From Jacaranda mimosifolia (lineage: Eukaryota; Streptophyta; Magnoliopsida; Lamiales; Bignoniaceae): a DNA stretch of 64,000 nucleotides. The stretch lies in NCBI GenBank assembly GCA_018894105.1, contig CM032121.1, positions 22,292,730 to 22,356,729 of the forward strand, given 5' to 3'. The translations under genes were made by a program, and so were the position numbers. This document shows positions 1 to 11,425 of this stretch, piece after piece. The notes beneath the pieces were generated by a model, which ran no database searches, was not told the DNA's origin, and saw only the letters and a list, made by a program, of their open reading frames with translations. Within the stretch, counting starts at the first letter, position 1, and every line of letters starts with the position of its first letter.

Positions 1-74
1 ATTAGGTCAATATAATACATAGATTTTATTTTAAAAACTTTATTAATATTATATATAAGAGTATTAATTTAATA

Positions 75-280
75 AAAAATATTAAGATTCGAATTCGGAT
101 CTTTAACAGATTGGATTGCCAAATTCCATATCCAATCCACTTATTTCAAATTTTGAATATTTATAATCGGATCTGATCTATCAAATATTTTAATCAGATA
201 AAAATCCTAAAATTCATATTAGATTCAGATCGGATTCGGATTAAAATCTAATCCATTAATAGCCCTGATTGAAATAATGT
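75..280 (-). repeat. hAT-like nonautonomous element fragment
   Basis: This AT-rich stretch is rich in 'ggatt/ccaat' words and ends near 263-275 with a sequence close to TTAATAGCCCT, the complement of a common plant hAT-type terminus (AGGGCTxTTAA). It aligns by eye, in opposite orientation, with 62743-62920, so it is a repeat family and not unique DNA. No coding sequence is seen, and only one end is recognisable. The sequence before it (1-74) is AT-rich and shows nothing else. The class assignment is an inference from the end sequence. Confidence 0.4.
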
Positions 281-319
281 TCTCAACAAAATATAGTACA
301 TTATAAAAAAGGTTCCATA

Positions 320-573
320 CAAATATGGAACTCCCTAAGTCTAACTTATTATACGCCTTTGGCTTTGGCCGCAACTCTTGCTCTTTAGCCAAGGCGATGG
401 ATCATATCCTCATCACTTAGTTTTATTCTTTTTTCTATTCTTTATAAGAACTTACAAAGTAAAAGAATCACATGCGATAACATATATCCATGAGGAAGAA
501 TTAATTCTAAATGCACTTCAATAAAGTACATGCTCTTCTCAAAGGTTGCAAGGTATTCCTTGCAATACTGCTT
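320..573 (-). pseudogene. copia gag end / protease relic (element A)
   Basis: Continuing from gag on the minus strand, the frames follow element C's order: the sequence after the zinc knuckle (KEYLATFEKSMYFIEVHL), then degenerate protease text. Stops and small indels interrupt it, and the protease active-site region is not recognisable. Similarity ends near 320, so this is a truncated, noncoding relic. The assignment rests on comparison with the matching stretch at 41040-41290 in element C. Confidence 0.6.
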
Positions 574-1268
574 CTAATGGCCTATATAACTAATATCGAC
601 TATATCTTCTATAATCTTCTTGACTCCATGGGATGCCTTTAATGGTTGCTTTTCCTTGGAGGAAGAACTTTTCTTCCTTTTACCTCCCTTTTTAGCACCC
701 CTGTAGTCCATAGACTTGGAGGGGGGAATAAGTGCTAAAGGTTTGCCCTTATCATGGTAGTCTCCTTCAAGATCAATGCTTTGATCAATAAAACCTGGCA
801 AGGATGTGAGGATCAAATCCTCATGGAGATCATTGTCCATTACTACGTCCAAGCTGAAAAAGCTACTCCAAGCCTAATCATCTTTACACTGTAGTCAATG
901 ACACATGACTTCTCATCCATTCTAGCTTGAAAAATCTCTTGTTGTCAACATGAAGTTCTCATGTCTTATTTTCATTACAACTCTTGCAAGCTTAGACCAA
1001 GGTACTATTCATGTGTCCTTAAGATTTTTGAAGTTTGTAGATGCTAAAAAGGAGACTATGAGATAGGATGATCCTCAACCCAATTCGTGAATATTTCACG
1101 TGTCTTTTGATCTACTTTAATCCTCATAGGATTAGGAGCACCTTGATATAGGACATATATCCGCTTCAAGGAATCTAGAACGATTTTTGAGGTTAAGTCA
1201 ATTATGGAAGTTTGGCTTGGTTAGTTTATTACTTTCCAAGAAACAACGTTAAGCGGATTTTTAGCCAT
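574..1268 (-). pseudogene. gag: copia gag relic (element A)
   Basis: The capsid/nucleocapsid protein of a Ty1/copia element. The start is placed at the ATG at 1268 (MAKNPLN), which has counterparts in C (40235) and D (53733). The capsid part is broken by stops and frameshifts. A 92-codon open stretch at 574-852 keeps the basic linker (GAKKGGKRKKSSSSKEKQ) just before the CCHC zinc knuckle. The knuckle itself is degraded to YIGH, missing the first cysteines. It lies downstream of a leader of about 2 kb and upstream of a protease relic. It cannot encode a working Gag. Confidence 0.8.
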
Positions 1269-3246
1269 TTTTAAGATTTTGCAAATCCTCAGAGGTGAAA
1301 AAGAGAATATAAGCATGTGATTGAATATTGATATTGAAAACATATTCATGGTCTTTCAAGCATGTTTTTTCTCCCATTACTTTATTAAATCCTTCACCAC
1401 CTAGAAGGATTTGGTAAATCCCATTTCCTAATGAAAATCAAGACCGTAAGAACTTGTAAGTGAACCCCTGTGACCGGATGTATATCCACAAATAATCCAA
1501 AGATAAGCAACTTTTGCTAATTGCATCTCTATGCTACTCTTGATATATTTTGCCTCACCATTTCATATAGATCCCCTAATGGACGACCTCTACATTACTT
1601 GGCATTAAGTCGAACCTAACAGTCAAACTTTGATTTGAGAGGGTACCACAACATCCCCCGTGATCGAGTGTATAATGTATGGGAAGCTTCAGATCAAATG
1701 TGCACCATATGCTAAGTATATGGTCACATCTTTCCACCTAAGTGTGACCCCTATGACCGGATGTATACCACACAAAGATAGTATCATCGTCATGCCATAT
1801 ATATTGGTTGAAGGCATGGATTAATTAAAAATCCCTTTTAATTTGTATCCATTTTGATTTAATATTTGTAGCACTTAGACATTTTAAGTGGAGGTTTTTC
1901 TTGATTGCAAATATCTTTTCATTTTATCTTCTTATTTAAGTTTTCTATATCTTAACCATGCATCTCATACATCAATAGGATATGGAAAGCATAAATAAGT
2001 AAATGCGCCTAGCATGTTCCTAGGATGGGATGACCATGAATCTAACTAAGTGGTGTACTTAGAGCCATATGTGCACCACCTAGTTTATTTTAAGTGAGTT
2101 GATTAAATCTAGCTATTACATAAGTGTATCCCATACATTCATGGGTCTTCTTGGGTCTCCATGCCTCTAAAGGTCTTCTTTGCTCCTTGCAACATGTACA
2201 TGAGAAAGAAACCCTAACTCCTAGTGTTTCTACTCACATAACATTTATAAGATAGAAATTAAGCGGCGTGCAAACCCCAATTCAATACAACCCTTTTCAA
2301 CAACTTGAAATAAATAAAATTAATATTAAAAGCTCATGATCATCCCCATTCATTCATCATCCATTCAAAAATTAAATTAACAATAAATAAATTTAGAATT
2401 AACATTCAATTCCAATAATTAAATGCTTATCTCATAAACAAATAATTGGCCTAGCAAGAGCTAGCATAACAATTATGCATCAACTTGAAGATTAACTTTA
2501 ACTAGTTTTTAAAAGCAATCAAAATGTCGAACATAATTTTGAAAACTTGCACAACACTTGTGCACCTATCATGTGTGATTCAAAACACTTTTGGTCACTT
2601 AAAGGAGCCCAAAAAACAACCAAACTTGAGCTGAACGAAAGCTGTACCTCTGCCCACCCAGGCTGGGCGTACTGCCGCGCAGCAAGCGCACCTGCTGCCT
2701 AGCCAACGCATAGCCAAGCAAGACAGCATGCCTTGTTTTCAAGTTTTGCTCAAGTCAAGTGCTAATTAGCTCAACTTTTGTGCACCTAAAAATTTGGAAC
2801 ACATTCTAAACATGAAAACATACATTATAGATGAAATTCCAAATTTAAAACTCCTTTTAAAAATAGAATTTCAAGTGCTCAATTGTGATCTCAAAAACAA
2901 GTTAGAGTAAGAATCACATTTTTCAAAAATCTTCAACAAACTCCAATCAAATTGGATCAAAAAAATGACCAAAACTCTTTTAGGCCATCAACAACATGCT
3001 ATATCAACATATAACATCTACTAATGTTAAATCAACATTCAGCATTAGAAGCTATGAATTAAAATATACTGATCATATCAATTAACACTTAAAACACATA
3101 TTAGCAAGCTTTCAATTCATCAATCAATGAGCCACATAAACTATCATCCAAACACTCCAATCCATCATATGAATCGAGAATTTGGTGATTTTGATCTTTG
3201 ATCACATGAATCAATCAATCAAAAATCCAAATCAAAGCATGAATTA

Positions 3247-3260
3247 GGCTCTGATACCAC
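3247..3260 (-). other. primer binding site, element A
   Basis: Read on the minus strand, TGGTATCAGAGCC follows the LTR end with a two-base gap. It is complementary to the 3' end of initiator-Met tRNA, the usual primer of plant Ty1/copia elements. It fixes both the LTR boundary and the orientation. Confidence 0.9.
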
Positions 3261-3847
3261 TTGAAGGCACATGAAGTGCTAGGATCCAATAATTAACAGT
3301 TTAAAAACTGAAATTAACTAGGTACACATGCTAACAAGGATTTAAACATGTTGTTGATCCTGATGTGGGAAGAAGATTACCCTGATTCGCTCAAAATCAA
3401 AGAGATGTTGAAGATGACTTCAACAGGTAAAATCTATCTCACAGTAGTAGCTTGGTTTGGATACAACTTTTGCTCGATCCAAATGCATCCAGAAATTTTG
3501 AAAAATTTACTATAACTTCTTAACTCCGTGGTGAATCAATTAGCTCAAAAAACCATAGAGGAGTGCCAGAAAAAATTGGTAAGTGGACTGCCCTGACAGT
3601 GGATCTCCAAAAGCAAGCAATCCAATTATCTTGCCTGTAATTGTTATGATCAACACACCAATGTTTGATCCTAATCTCCTTACTATCAGCTGGAAAATAA
3701 AAAGGATATTTCCATCGATGAAGGCTTGATTTGAGGGAAGAGAATAAGAGAAAAAGTAAGCTTCAATACATGAGGCAACACTTAAGAGTTGGAAGGAAAA
3801 TGTAAAAGAATCTAATTCGTCACAATGTGATCAATTGGTCGCCTATG

Positions 3848-3902
<55 letters not shown>
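3848..3902. repeat. (TC)n(TA)n(GA)n palindromic microsatellite at LTR TATA box
   Basis: Runs of TC, TA and GA follow one another and form a self-complementary tract of 55 bp. The position equals the TATA box of the other LTR copies, which read CTCTATATATAGAGAG (10041) or CTCTATAAATAGAG (37694). The tract therefore looks like an expansion of the promoter core. Confidence 0.9.
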
Positions 3903-3909
3903 TGAGGAT

Positions 3910-3936
3910 GGTGTGATGCCACCTTGGCATCACACC
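3910..3936. promoter_or_regulatory. perfect palindrome upstream of LTR TATA box
   Basis: GGTGTGATGCCA, three bases, then TGGCATCACACC: a perfect 12-bp inverted repeat. In minus-strand reading it lies just upstream of the TATA-like tract. Related arms occur at the same place in other copies, for example 37662-37671 with 37678-37687. A protein-binding or hairpin role is an inference. Confidence 0.7.
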
Positions 3937-5487
3937 TTGCTCAAGGTAACCGCCAACTTGGCCTTGCCAGTTGGCAAGTTGCAATTCAAATTTGAATTTG
4001 AATTTTGTGTGCATTTCAATTTCATTTGGAATCTAATTTCAAATTAATTAAAATGCCACACCAAATAAACCTTTCAATTAAATTTTTCCTCCAAAATTGA
4101 TTCTCTTTATTAATTAAATTAAACACTTTAATTTAATTAATTAACCTTTGATTTAAATCTTGAGTCAATTAACTTAAATCTTTAAGCTAAGTTGACCAAT
4201 TGATGGTAATGTGGCACCAAATAATTAACTTCTTAATTATTGGTCTAATTTAACTCTTTAAATTAGTTGATCAATTTAACAATTAAATTAATCAAGCTAA
4301 AAATGACCTCAATTTTGCCAACCTCAAAATTGATCCACTATGAGTGATTTTCTAACTCTTAGAAAATTATCCTTCATCAAGTAGGAAATGCAATTGGATT
4401 TTTTGTGTGACCCATTAGGTTCTACCATTTATTGGACATAGGCTCACAACTCCTTATGACTTTTGAATATCATATATTCCTTTTAGTTTAAGCTCATTTA
4501 AACTAATCGACTCAATTCAACTAATCTCCATTAATTGAAGAGTACTTAATCTCCATGTTCGACATCCAACCTCAAGCCCATGGAGCCCAACTAATTGGTC
4601 GAAATGAATGCTTTTGGAGAACCATTCTAACTCTATGCATACTATGCAAATACAATCATTTCGTCTCCTATCTCCTAAAAGAGGCTTAGGATAAGATATT
4701 TGCTGGCTCCGTAATAGCGTCGATACTATGTTTCTATTCTCAATATTTGATTCCTTTTTATGACCTCATCTTTGGAAAACTTCTTTTTCCAAATTGTCAT
4801 ATTACCTTGCTCAAGGACTTCTTGGAATCGATCATTATAGAATACAAAGGAGATGCACTCGTCCTTCACAATAATGAGGAGTTGTATTCCATCCTGGATC
4901 TCACAAACCTTTATGTCTAAGTAGTTCATGCCCAATCACCACCCAAAAGGCTCGCTAGGTGACCAGGGAGGAGTCGATGCATAAGGACGTAAATACAAGA
5001 TTACCATGGATCCTCAAGTCAAAGGACTAATGATATGCGCTAGCGTAAGCTAGAGAACTTGCCACTTTAGCTATCTAGTGGATCCTTCAAGCAGGCCTTC
5101 AGTGCCTTCTTCTCTAACAAGCACCCACTAACATGCATCTATATCTCATACAGGATTGTTCATGGAGCGAAGCAATATCTAACCCTTGGATTTATGCATC
5201 GTTGGTGCAAGTCTATCTGGATCTTAGATGCCCTATCTCATAAGATCCTATGACTTGGAAGATCTAAGATCACGATCGTGTAAGCCTTATTCTATGATCA
5301 CCACCTAGTACATAACCAAGTCCCATAGTCTTGTGTGATCTAAGGGTTTCAACCAAATACCAGTGAAGCAATAATAAGTGTAAGATGAAGATGACCATTT
5401 AATGAATATTATATAATCAAGATTGTACTACAAGTGAAATAGTTTATAATGCCAATCTAATTGGCTTAAGGGTCACTATTCCAACAG

Positions 5488-7217
5488 TGGCACATCGATA
5501 ATGGCAAGTTCTCCAGTTTATGCTAGTGCATATAATTAGTCCTTTAACTTGAGGATCCAATGTAACCTTGTGTTTAAGTCCTCATGCATTGACTCTTCCC
5601 TGGCTACGTAATGGGTTGTTCGAGTGAAGATTAGGTATGAGCTACTTAGACATGGAGGTTTATGAGATCCAAGATAGGATCTGACTCCTCATCATTGTGA
5701 AGTGCGTGTACATCTCCTATGTATTCTATAATGATTGATTCCATAAAATCCTTGCTCAAGGTAGTATGACAATTTGGAAAAGGAATTTTCTAAAGATGAG
5801 CTCATAAAGAGAATCGAACATTGAGAATAGAAACATAAAATCAAGGCTGTTAGGAAACTGACAAATATCTTGCCTAGGCCTTATTTGGAAGATAGGAGAT
5901 GAAAGGACTGTATTTGCATGGCACGTGTAGAGCTAGAATGGTTCTCCAAAAGAATGCATTTTGGCCAACTAGTTGGGCTCCATGGGCTTGAGGTTGGACA
6001 TCGACCATGGAGATTGGGTACTCTTGAATTAATGGAGATTAATTGAATTGAATCGATTAGTTTAAAAGAGTTTAAACTAAAGTGAATATTTGGTATTCCA
6101 AAGTCACAAAGAGTTGTGAGCCTACGTCCAATAAATGGTAAACCTAACGGGTCACACACAAAAGCCAAATTGCATATCCTAGGCAATGAAAGGGAATTTT
6201 CTAAGAGTTAGAAAAGTTCCTACATCACCAACTTGGAGATCATCAATTGACACAAATGTTGTGGTCAATTTTGGCTTGATCAACTTAATTGTTAAATTGA
6301 TCTAATTAATTTAAGGAGTTAAATTAAAATCCATAATTAAGGAGCTAATTATTTGGTGCCACATGACTATCAATTGATCAAGTTAAATTGGGTTAAGTTA
6401 ACAATTGCTAGCTTAAAGTATTAAGCTAATTGACTTAAGGAGTTAAGTCGAAGTAATTAATTAAATTAAAGGAGTTCAATTTAATTAAAATAAAGAATTA
6501 ATTTGGAGGAAAATTTCAAATGAAATGTTCATTTGGTGTGAATTAAAATTTATTTGGATGACATTTCATGAGATAAAATGAAGACTCCAAATAAAATTCA
6601 AATTCATACATAATTTGAATTCAAATTGAATGCTAACTTGCAATGCCAAGTTGGTGGTCACTCATTGAGGAGGTGGCATCACACCACCCTCACTTTATGG
6701 ATAGATAAAAAGGAAGAGAGAGGTGACAATCTAGCATCTAGTGTGAAGAATTAGATTCTCCCACTTTTCCCTCTAATCTTTAAGTGTTGCCTCATGTGTT
6801 GAAGCCTCACTTTCTTTTCTTCTCCTACCTCCAAATCAAGCCTTCATAATTGTGTATCTTCTTTATATTCTTTAGCAGCGACCTGGAGGCAGTTCTGGGG
6901 GACCTTTTCGAGTTTTGATTGAGTTGAATTTTGGACTATAGATCCAGGCAGGTGTTATGGAGTTCCAGTAAGATTTTCAACTCAAACAAAAATTACTTGG
7001 TTGGAAAATTTTGGTTGTTGCTCTGTTGAGCCGCTGGAAGGTAGTTTTGGAAAGTCAAAAGCTTTCTTCTAGCTTCTTTGGTTTTGTGCAAAACAAGGTA
7101 ATCCTCATACCAAATCTGAATCAACGGCATGTTTAGATCCTTTTTATCATGTATAGCCTAGTTAATTTGGATTTTTAATGCTTTGATTATTGGATCCTAT
7201 GGCTATATGTGACTTTA
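5488..7217 (+). repeat. copia 5' LTR of element B (5'-truncated)
   Basis: It starts inside the LTR, at sequence matching about 23919 of the solo LTR, and runs to an LTR end reading CTTTA in place of CTTCA. The TATA region near 6697 is mutated. It forms a long inverted repeat with the LTR of element A. Confidence 0.85.
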
Positions 7218-7218
7218 G

Positions 7219-8697
7219 ATAGACTTTGGTTGATCCACCAAAAGGTATAGTACCCGTGGGTTGCAAGTGGATCTATAAGTGAAAGCTAGGAGTCGATGGA
7301 GAGCTAATGACCTTTAAGGTGTGACTTGTGGCTAAGGGTTATACTCAAAGAGCCGATATTGATTTCAAGGAAATCTTTTCACCAATCGTTATGCCTAAGT
7401 CCATTCAAATTTTACTTGCCATAACTGCATATTATGACTATGATATATGGCAAATGGATATGAAAACTACTTTCCTCAATGGAAACACTAAAGAAGAAAT
7501 CTATATGGAGCAACCACAAGGTTTTATAGCCAAAGAGAGTGAGCAAAAGGTTTGCAAACTCCAAAGATCCATTTATAGACTCAAACAGGTATGTCGAAGT
7601 TAGAACATATGTTTTGATAAGATAGTCAAATCGTTTAGCTTTATCAAAAAAGTATATGAACCTTGTGTGTACAAGAAGGTTAGTAGGATTAGTATATAGT
7701 TTATTGTGCTTTATGTCGATGACATTCTTTTCAGTGGGAATGAGAGAGATATGTTAGAGTGTACTAAAGCATGGTTATCTACTCAATTTTTCATGAAGGA
7801 TTTGGGAGAAGCATCCTATATATTATAAATACGTATCTATAGAGATAGATGGAGGAGGATGTTGGGGCTTTCTCAAACACCATACATTGACAAGATACTA
7901 AGGAGGTTTAGTATGGAAGAATCCAAAAGGGGATTCCTCTCTATAGGACATGATCTTCGTCTCTCCAAGTTTATAGCCCCTAAGACTGACGATGAGAGAT
8001 ATAGAATGTCTTATGTACCTTATACGTCTGCTATTGGGAGCATAATATATGCCATTCAATGTACATTGTTGGATGTTGTAGATGCTCTAAGTGTTATGAG
8101 CCGATTTCAATGCAACCCCAGTGAATGTCACTGGATGGCCGTTAGAGCAATCCTTAAGTACTTAGAAGGACTAAGGATTTGTTTTTGGTAAACGACAATG
8201 AAGAATTGAAACTCGAGGGATTTTTGGATTCTAGTTTCCAATCTGATATAGACTACCTAAAATCCACTTTTGAATTTATATTTTGTCTCAATGACGGTGT
8301 GGCGAGCCAGAAGAGTTCCAAACAAGATACCATGGCCGATTCAACCACAGAGGTAGAATACATTGTGGCTTTGAAAGCTGCAAATAAAGGTGTTTGGATG
8401 AAAAACTTCATCCAAGAGTTGGATGTAGTGCATAGCATTGCTGAGCAAGTAGTTGTCTTCTGTGACAACAACATGGCGGTAGCACAAGCTAAAGAGCCAA
8501 GATCTCATCAACGATCCAAGCACATTTTGAGACGATATCATTTGATCCGAAAGATCAGTAATAGATGTAACATCCGAGTAGAGAGGGTTGCCTCAAAAAA
8601 GAATATAGCAAATCCACTAACTAAACCCCTAATGCAAAAGGTCTTTGAAGGACATCTTGAGAAGATGGGTCTTAAAACTATGGAGAATTGGCTTTAG
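7219..8697 (+). pseudogene. pol: copia reverse transcriptase / RNase H relic (element B)
   Basis: The C-terminal half of a copia polyprotein, which would copy element RNA into DNA. It opens at the usual RT start (TLVDPPKGIVPVGCKW) and runs through the MPKSIQILLAI and QMDMKTTFLNG blocks. The catalytic YVDD is intact at 7712-7723. RNase H follows, with DSSFQSD, the ADSTTEVEY block, and the end LTKPL...HLEKMGL closing in a stop at 8697. Open stretches are 7328-7603, 7859-8191 and 8179-8697. In-frame stops near 7280, 7320, 7601 and 7826 and a frameshift near 8185 break it. No gag, protease or integrase lies upstream, so it could never act alone. Confidence 0.9.
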
Positions 8698-8700
8698 GGA

Positions 8701-8711
8701 AAGTGGAAGAT
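8701..8711 (+). other. polypurine tract, element B
   Basis: AAGTGGAAGAT lies immediately before the 3' LTR start. It matches AAGCGGGAGAT in element C and is the expected plus-strand primer of an LTR retrotransposon. Confidence 0.75.
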
Positions 8712-10670
8712 TGTTGGAATAGTGCCCCCCAGAGACCCCCTTAGGGAAGAATTGACTCTAAGTCTTAAGACTATGAGACATAGGTGCATGTTAGTGGGTG
8801 TTTGTTAGAGAACAAGTTCACTGAAGACCTCTCCAGAGAATCTACTAGATAGCCATAGTGGCAAGTTCTCCAACCTATGCTAGTGCATATAATTAGTCCT
8901 TTGACCTGAGGTCCATGGTAACCTTGTGTTTAGGTCCTCATATTTTGACTTTTCCTTTACCACTTTGCGGGTCTTTTGGGTTGAGCTTGGGTATGAACTA
9001 CTTAGACATGGAGGCTTGTGAAACCCAAGATGGGATCCGACTCCTTGTCGTTGTGAAGGACGAGTGCATTTCTTATGTATTCTATAATTATCAATTCCAA
9101 GGAACCCTTGTGCAAGGCAGTATGATAATTTGAAAAAGGAGTTTTCCAAAGATAAGGTCATAAATTGGAATTGAACATTGGGAATAGAAACATAGTATCG
9201 AGGCTATTAAGGAGCCGGCAAATATCTTGCCCTAGGCCTCTTTTGAGAGATATGAGATAAAAGGACCGTATTTGCATGGCAAGTGTAGAGCTAGAATGGT
9301 TCTCCAAAAGCATATTCATTTATTTTGGGCTTCATGGGCTTGAGGTTAGATATCAATCGTGGAGATTGGATATTCTTCAAGTGATGGAGATTAATTGAAT
9401 TAAGTTATTAGTTTAAAAGAGTTTAAACTAATATGAATATTTTGATATTCTAGAAGTTACAAAAGTTGTGACAAGTCTAATGAATCGTAAAACCTAATGG
9501 TCACACATAAAAGCCAACTTAAAATCCTATTTGATGAAGAGAATTTTCTAAGAGTTAGAAAATTCTACCTTAACCAATTTTATGGAGGGAAACGGTTGAC
9601 TAATTTTGTTGTGATTTTGGCTTGATCAATTTAATTGTTAAATTGTTCTAAATAATTTAAGGAGTTAAATTGAACCAATTAAATTAAGGATTTAATTTAA
9701 TTGATGCCACATGACTGTCAATTAGTCAACTTAAGGAGTTAAGCTAACATTTTCTAACTTAAAGAGTTGAGCCAATTGACTTAAAGAGCTAAGTCAAGGT
9801 TAATTAATTAATTAAGAGATTAATTTAATTAATGTGAAGAATTAATTTGGTGGGAAAATTCAAAATAAATGAGTTCATTTGGAGTGCATTTGAATTTATT
9901 TGGATGACATTTAATGAGATGAAATGAAGATTCCAAATTAAATTCAAATGCAAGTGAAATGTGAATTTCACATGCAACTTACTTGCTTAAGTAGCACCTC
10001 ATGGATGGTGTGATGCCAACTACATTCACACCTTCCCTACCTCTATATATAGAGAGCATGGCTGGCCACTTGAGAGCTAGCTTGCAAGATTGTAGATCTA
10101 ATTATTAGATTCCATTTTTTTCTCAAATTTTATCTGACTCTCTCATATGTTAAAGCTTCATATTTTCTTCACCTCCCCCTCCTTCTAAATTCAGCCTTCA
10201 TCCTTGCTCATCTCTCTTTGATTTTGCAGCTTATTTAGAAGAGATTTGAATTTTCCATTGGTGTATGGATCATCACATTAGAGGCAATACATTCGAATAG
10301 CTTGGTTTTTTGAGATCCATTGCAGTCCAATCTGTTTGGAGGTATTTCTAGAGTGGCTTCCAATTTTCTATTTTGGCTAACTTTTTTATAGAGCTTTATC
10401 AAGGTGTTGGTGATCTTTTGTCCAAATTTTAGCAAATTTTGAGGTGATTTAGACATGCAATTGTTGTCAAGAACCTGCTGCGCCATTGGAAGACAATTTT
10501 CAAGTGTTGAAGTGTTCTTCTTCTTTTCCTTGGAATTTTGAGCATTCAAGGTAATTCTTCATCCAAATCTGAATTTAAAGCATGATTAGATACTTAGTCT
10601 TGAGTGTAGCCTAGTTAGTTTAGCTATTTTGTGCTTTATTTATTGGATCCTAGTGCTACATTGGACATCA
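8712..10670 (+). repeat. copia 3' LTR of element B, with altered 5' end
   Basis: It begins TGTTGGAATAGTGCC and ends GGACATCA. Its length is 1.96 kb against about 2.2 kb in other copies. After the first ~15 bases a stretch of about 60 bases has no counterpart, and homology resumes at 'gacataggtgcatgttag', so part of U3 was lost or replaced. The TATA box is at 10044-10050. Confidence 0.85.
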
Positions 10671-10699
10671 AAAATATATGGCTTAAATGCCAAACAGTT

Positions 10700-11425
10700 C
10701 TAAACATGGACCCGCAGCGAGAGGAAGTGAGGACGGCCAACATTACTTGATGATTGTCGAAGTCCTAAAGACTAACAACATCAATGCAATTTCGAGAATC
10801 TCCCCACATTTTACGTTTTCTTAGTAATCTTAGGGGGACTAGTCGGTGGAGACTCCGCCGACACTAAGAAGGCGCTGATGCGAGAGAAAGACAGACACAA
10901 GCACATATAGTTGATCATATCTTGAAAAGTTTTTACATACGTCCATCGATGCCCATCACCACCTTCAGATAGGAGAATCTAGAACCCAAGCAAGGGGAAC
11001 ACAATGATGTATTGGTGATTTTTGCATCTATCATGGACTTTTGGGTGAAGAAGATTCTAGTAGATAGTAGTAGCTCATGAAACATTTTGTTCCATGATGC
11101 ATTACTCTAGTTAGGAGTGGACAATCCATAGTTGCAGAGGATCAACAGCCCTCTAGGAAGGTTCACTTGACACAGTGGAAGTATTAGGAGAAGTGCCATT
11201 GCCCCTCTCTTTAAGTGCCCAATCTAAGTGGGCAACGAAGATGGTGAGGTTCGTGGTAGTCAAGATCCTATTCGCTTACAATACAATATTGAAGAGACCC
11301 ATTTTGAGCTATTCCAAGAAATAGTCTCAATATACCACATGAAATTGAAATCACTTACGGTGAGCGAACCTAGGGAAGGTATTAGTGATTTGAGGGAGGT
11401 CAGAGATATTGTGCCAATACCTTGA
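10700..11425 (+). pseudogene. Ty3/gypsy gag-protease relic (G1)
   Basis: Read through stops and frame changes, this shows the gag-protease junction of a plant Ty3/gypsy element: VILGGLVGGDSADTKKALMR near 10828, then the aspartic-protease-like block DVLVIFASIMDF...VKKILVDSSSS followed by ILFHDALL near 11005-11105. The family usually has DxGSS at this active site; here it is DSSSS. An open 65-codon stretch (11228-11425) holds YHMKLKSLT...GISDLREVRDIVPIP, which resembles the segment after the protease domain. RT is absent: copia B's LTR bounds it on the left and noncoding G1 DNA on the right. Assignment is by motif memory. Confidence 0.65.

Larger units (their letters stand above)
320..5486 (-). 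mobile_element. Ty1/copia element A, 5' part only
   Basis: On the minus strand this reads LTR (5486 to 3262), primer binding site, a leader of about 2 kb, gag, and the start of the protease. It then stops near position 320, where copia similarity is lost. RT, RNase H and the 3' LTR are absent from the window. The leader has a GC-rich patch at 2640-2730 that recurs in element D. Its LTR start at 5486 directly abuts element B, so A may have inserted into B's 5' LTR and later lost its distal half. Confidence 0.85.
3262..5486 (-). repeat. copia 5' LTR of element A
   Basis: About 2.2 kb, running TGTTGGAATAGTG...CCTTCA on the minus strand. It aligns along its length with the other LTR copies in the window. 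The promoter area lies around 3848-3936 and holds a TATA-like microsatellite and a palindrome. Short ORFs here are chance readings of LTR sequence. The LTR faces element B's LTR head to head. Confidence 0.88.
5488..10670 (+). mobile_element. Ty1/copia element B, internally deleted
   Basis: The order is LTR fragment (lacking its first ~0.4 kb), RT-RNase H, polypurine tract, 3' LTR. The primer site, gag, protease and integrase are missing: the LTR end at 7217 is followed within a few bases by the start of RT. This is the best preserved RT/RNase H of the copia copies. Its 5' edge meets element A at 5487. Confidence 0.88.

Noticed and set aside
3820..4047. ORFs on both strands with SLSLS/IYIYIY/RERER peptides
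   Set aside because: They are readings of the TC/TA/GA microsatellite.
8253..8541. Minus-strand ORFs opposite the RNase H region
   Set aside because: Shadow frames of a well-supported plus-strand pol relic.
10235..10549. 104-codon minus-strand ORF in the copia LTR of element B
   Set aside because: The corresponding frame is not open in other LTR copies; chance ORF.
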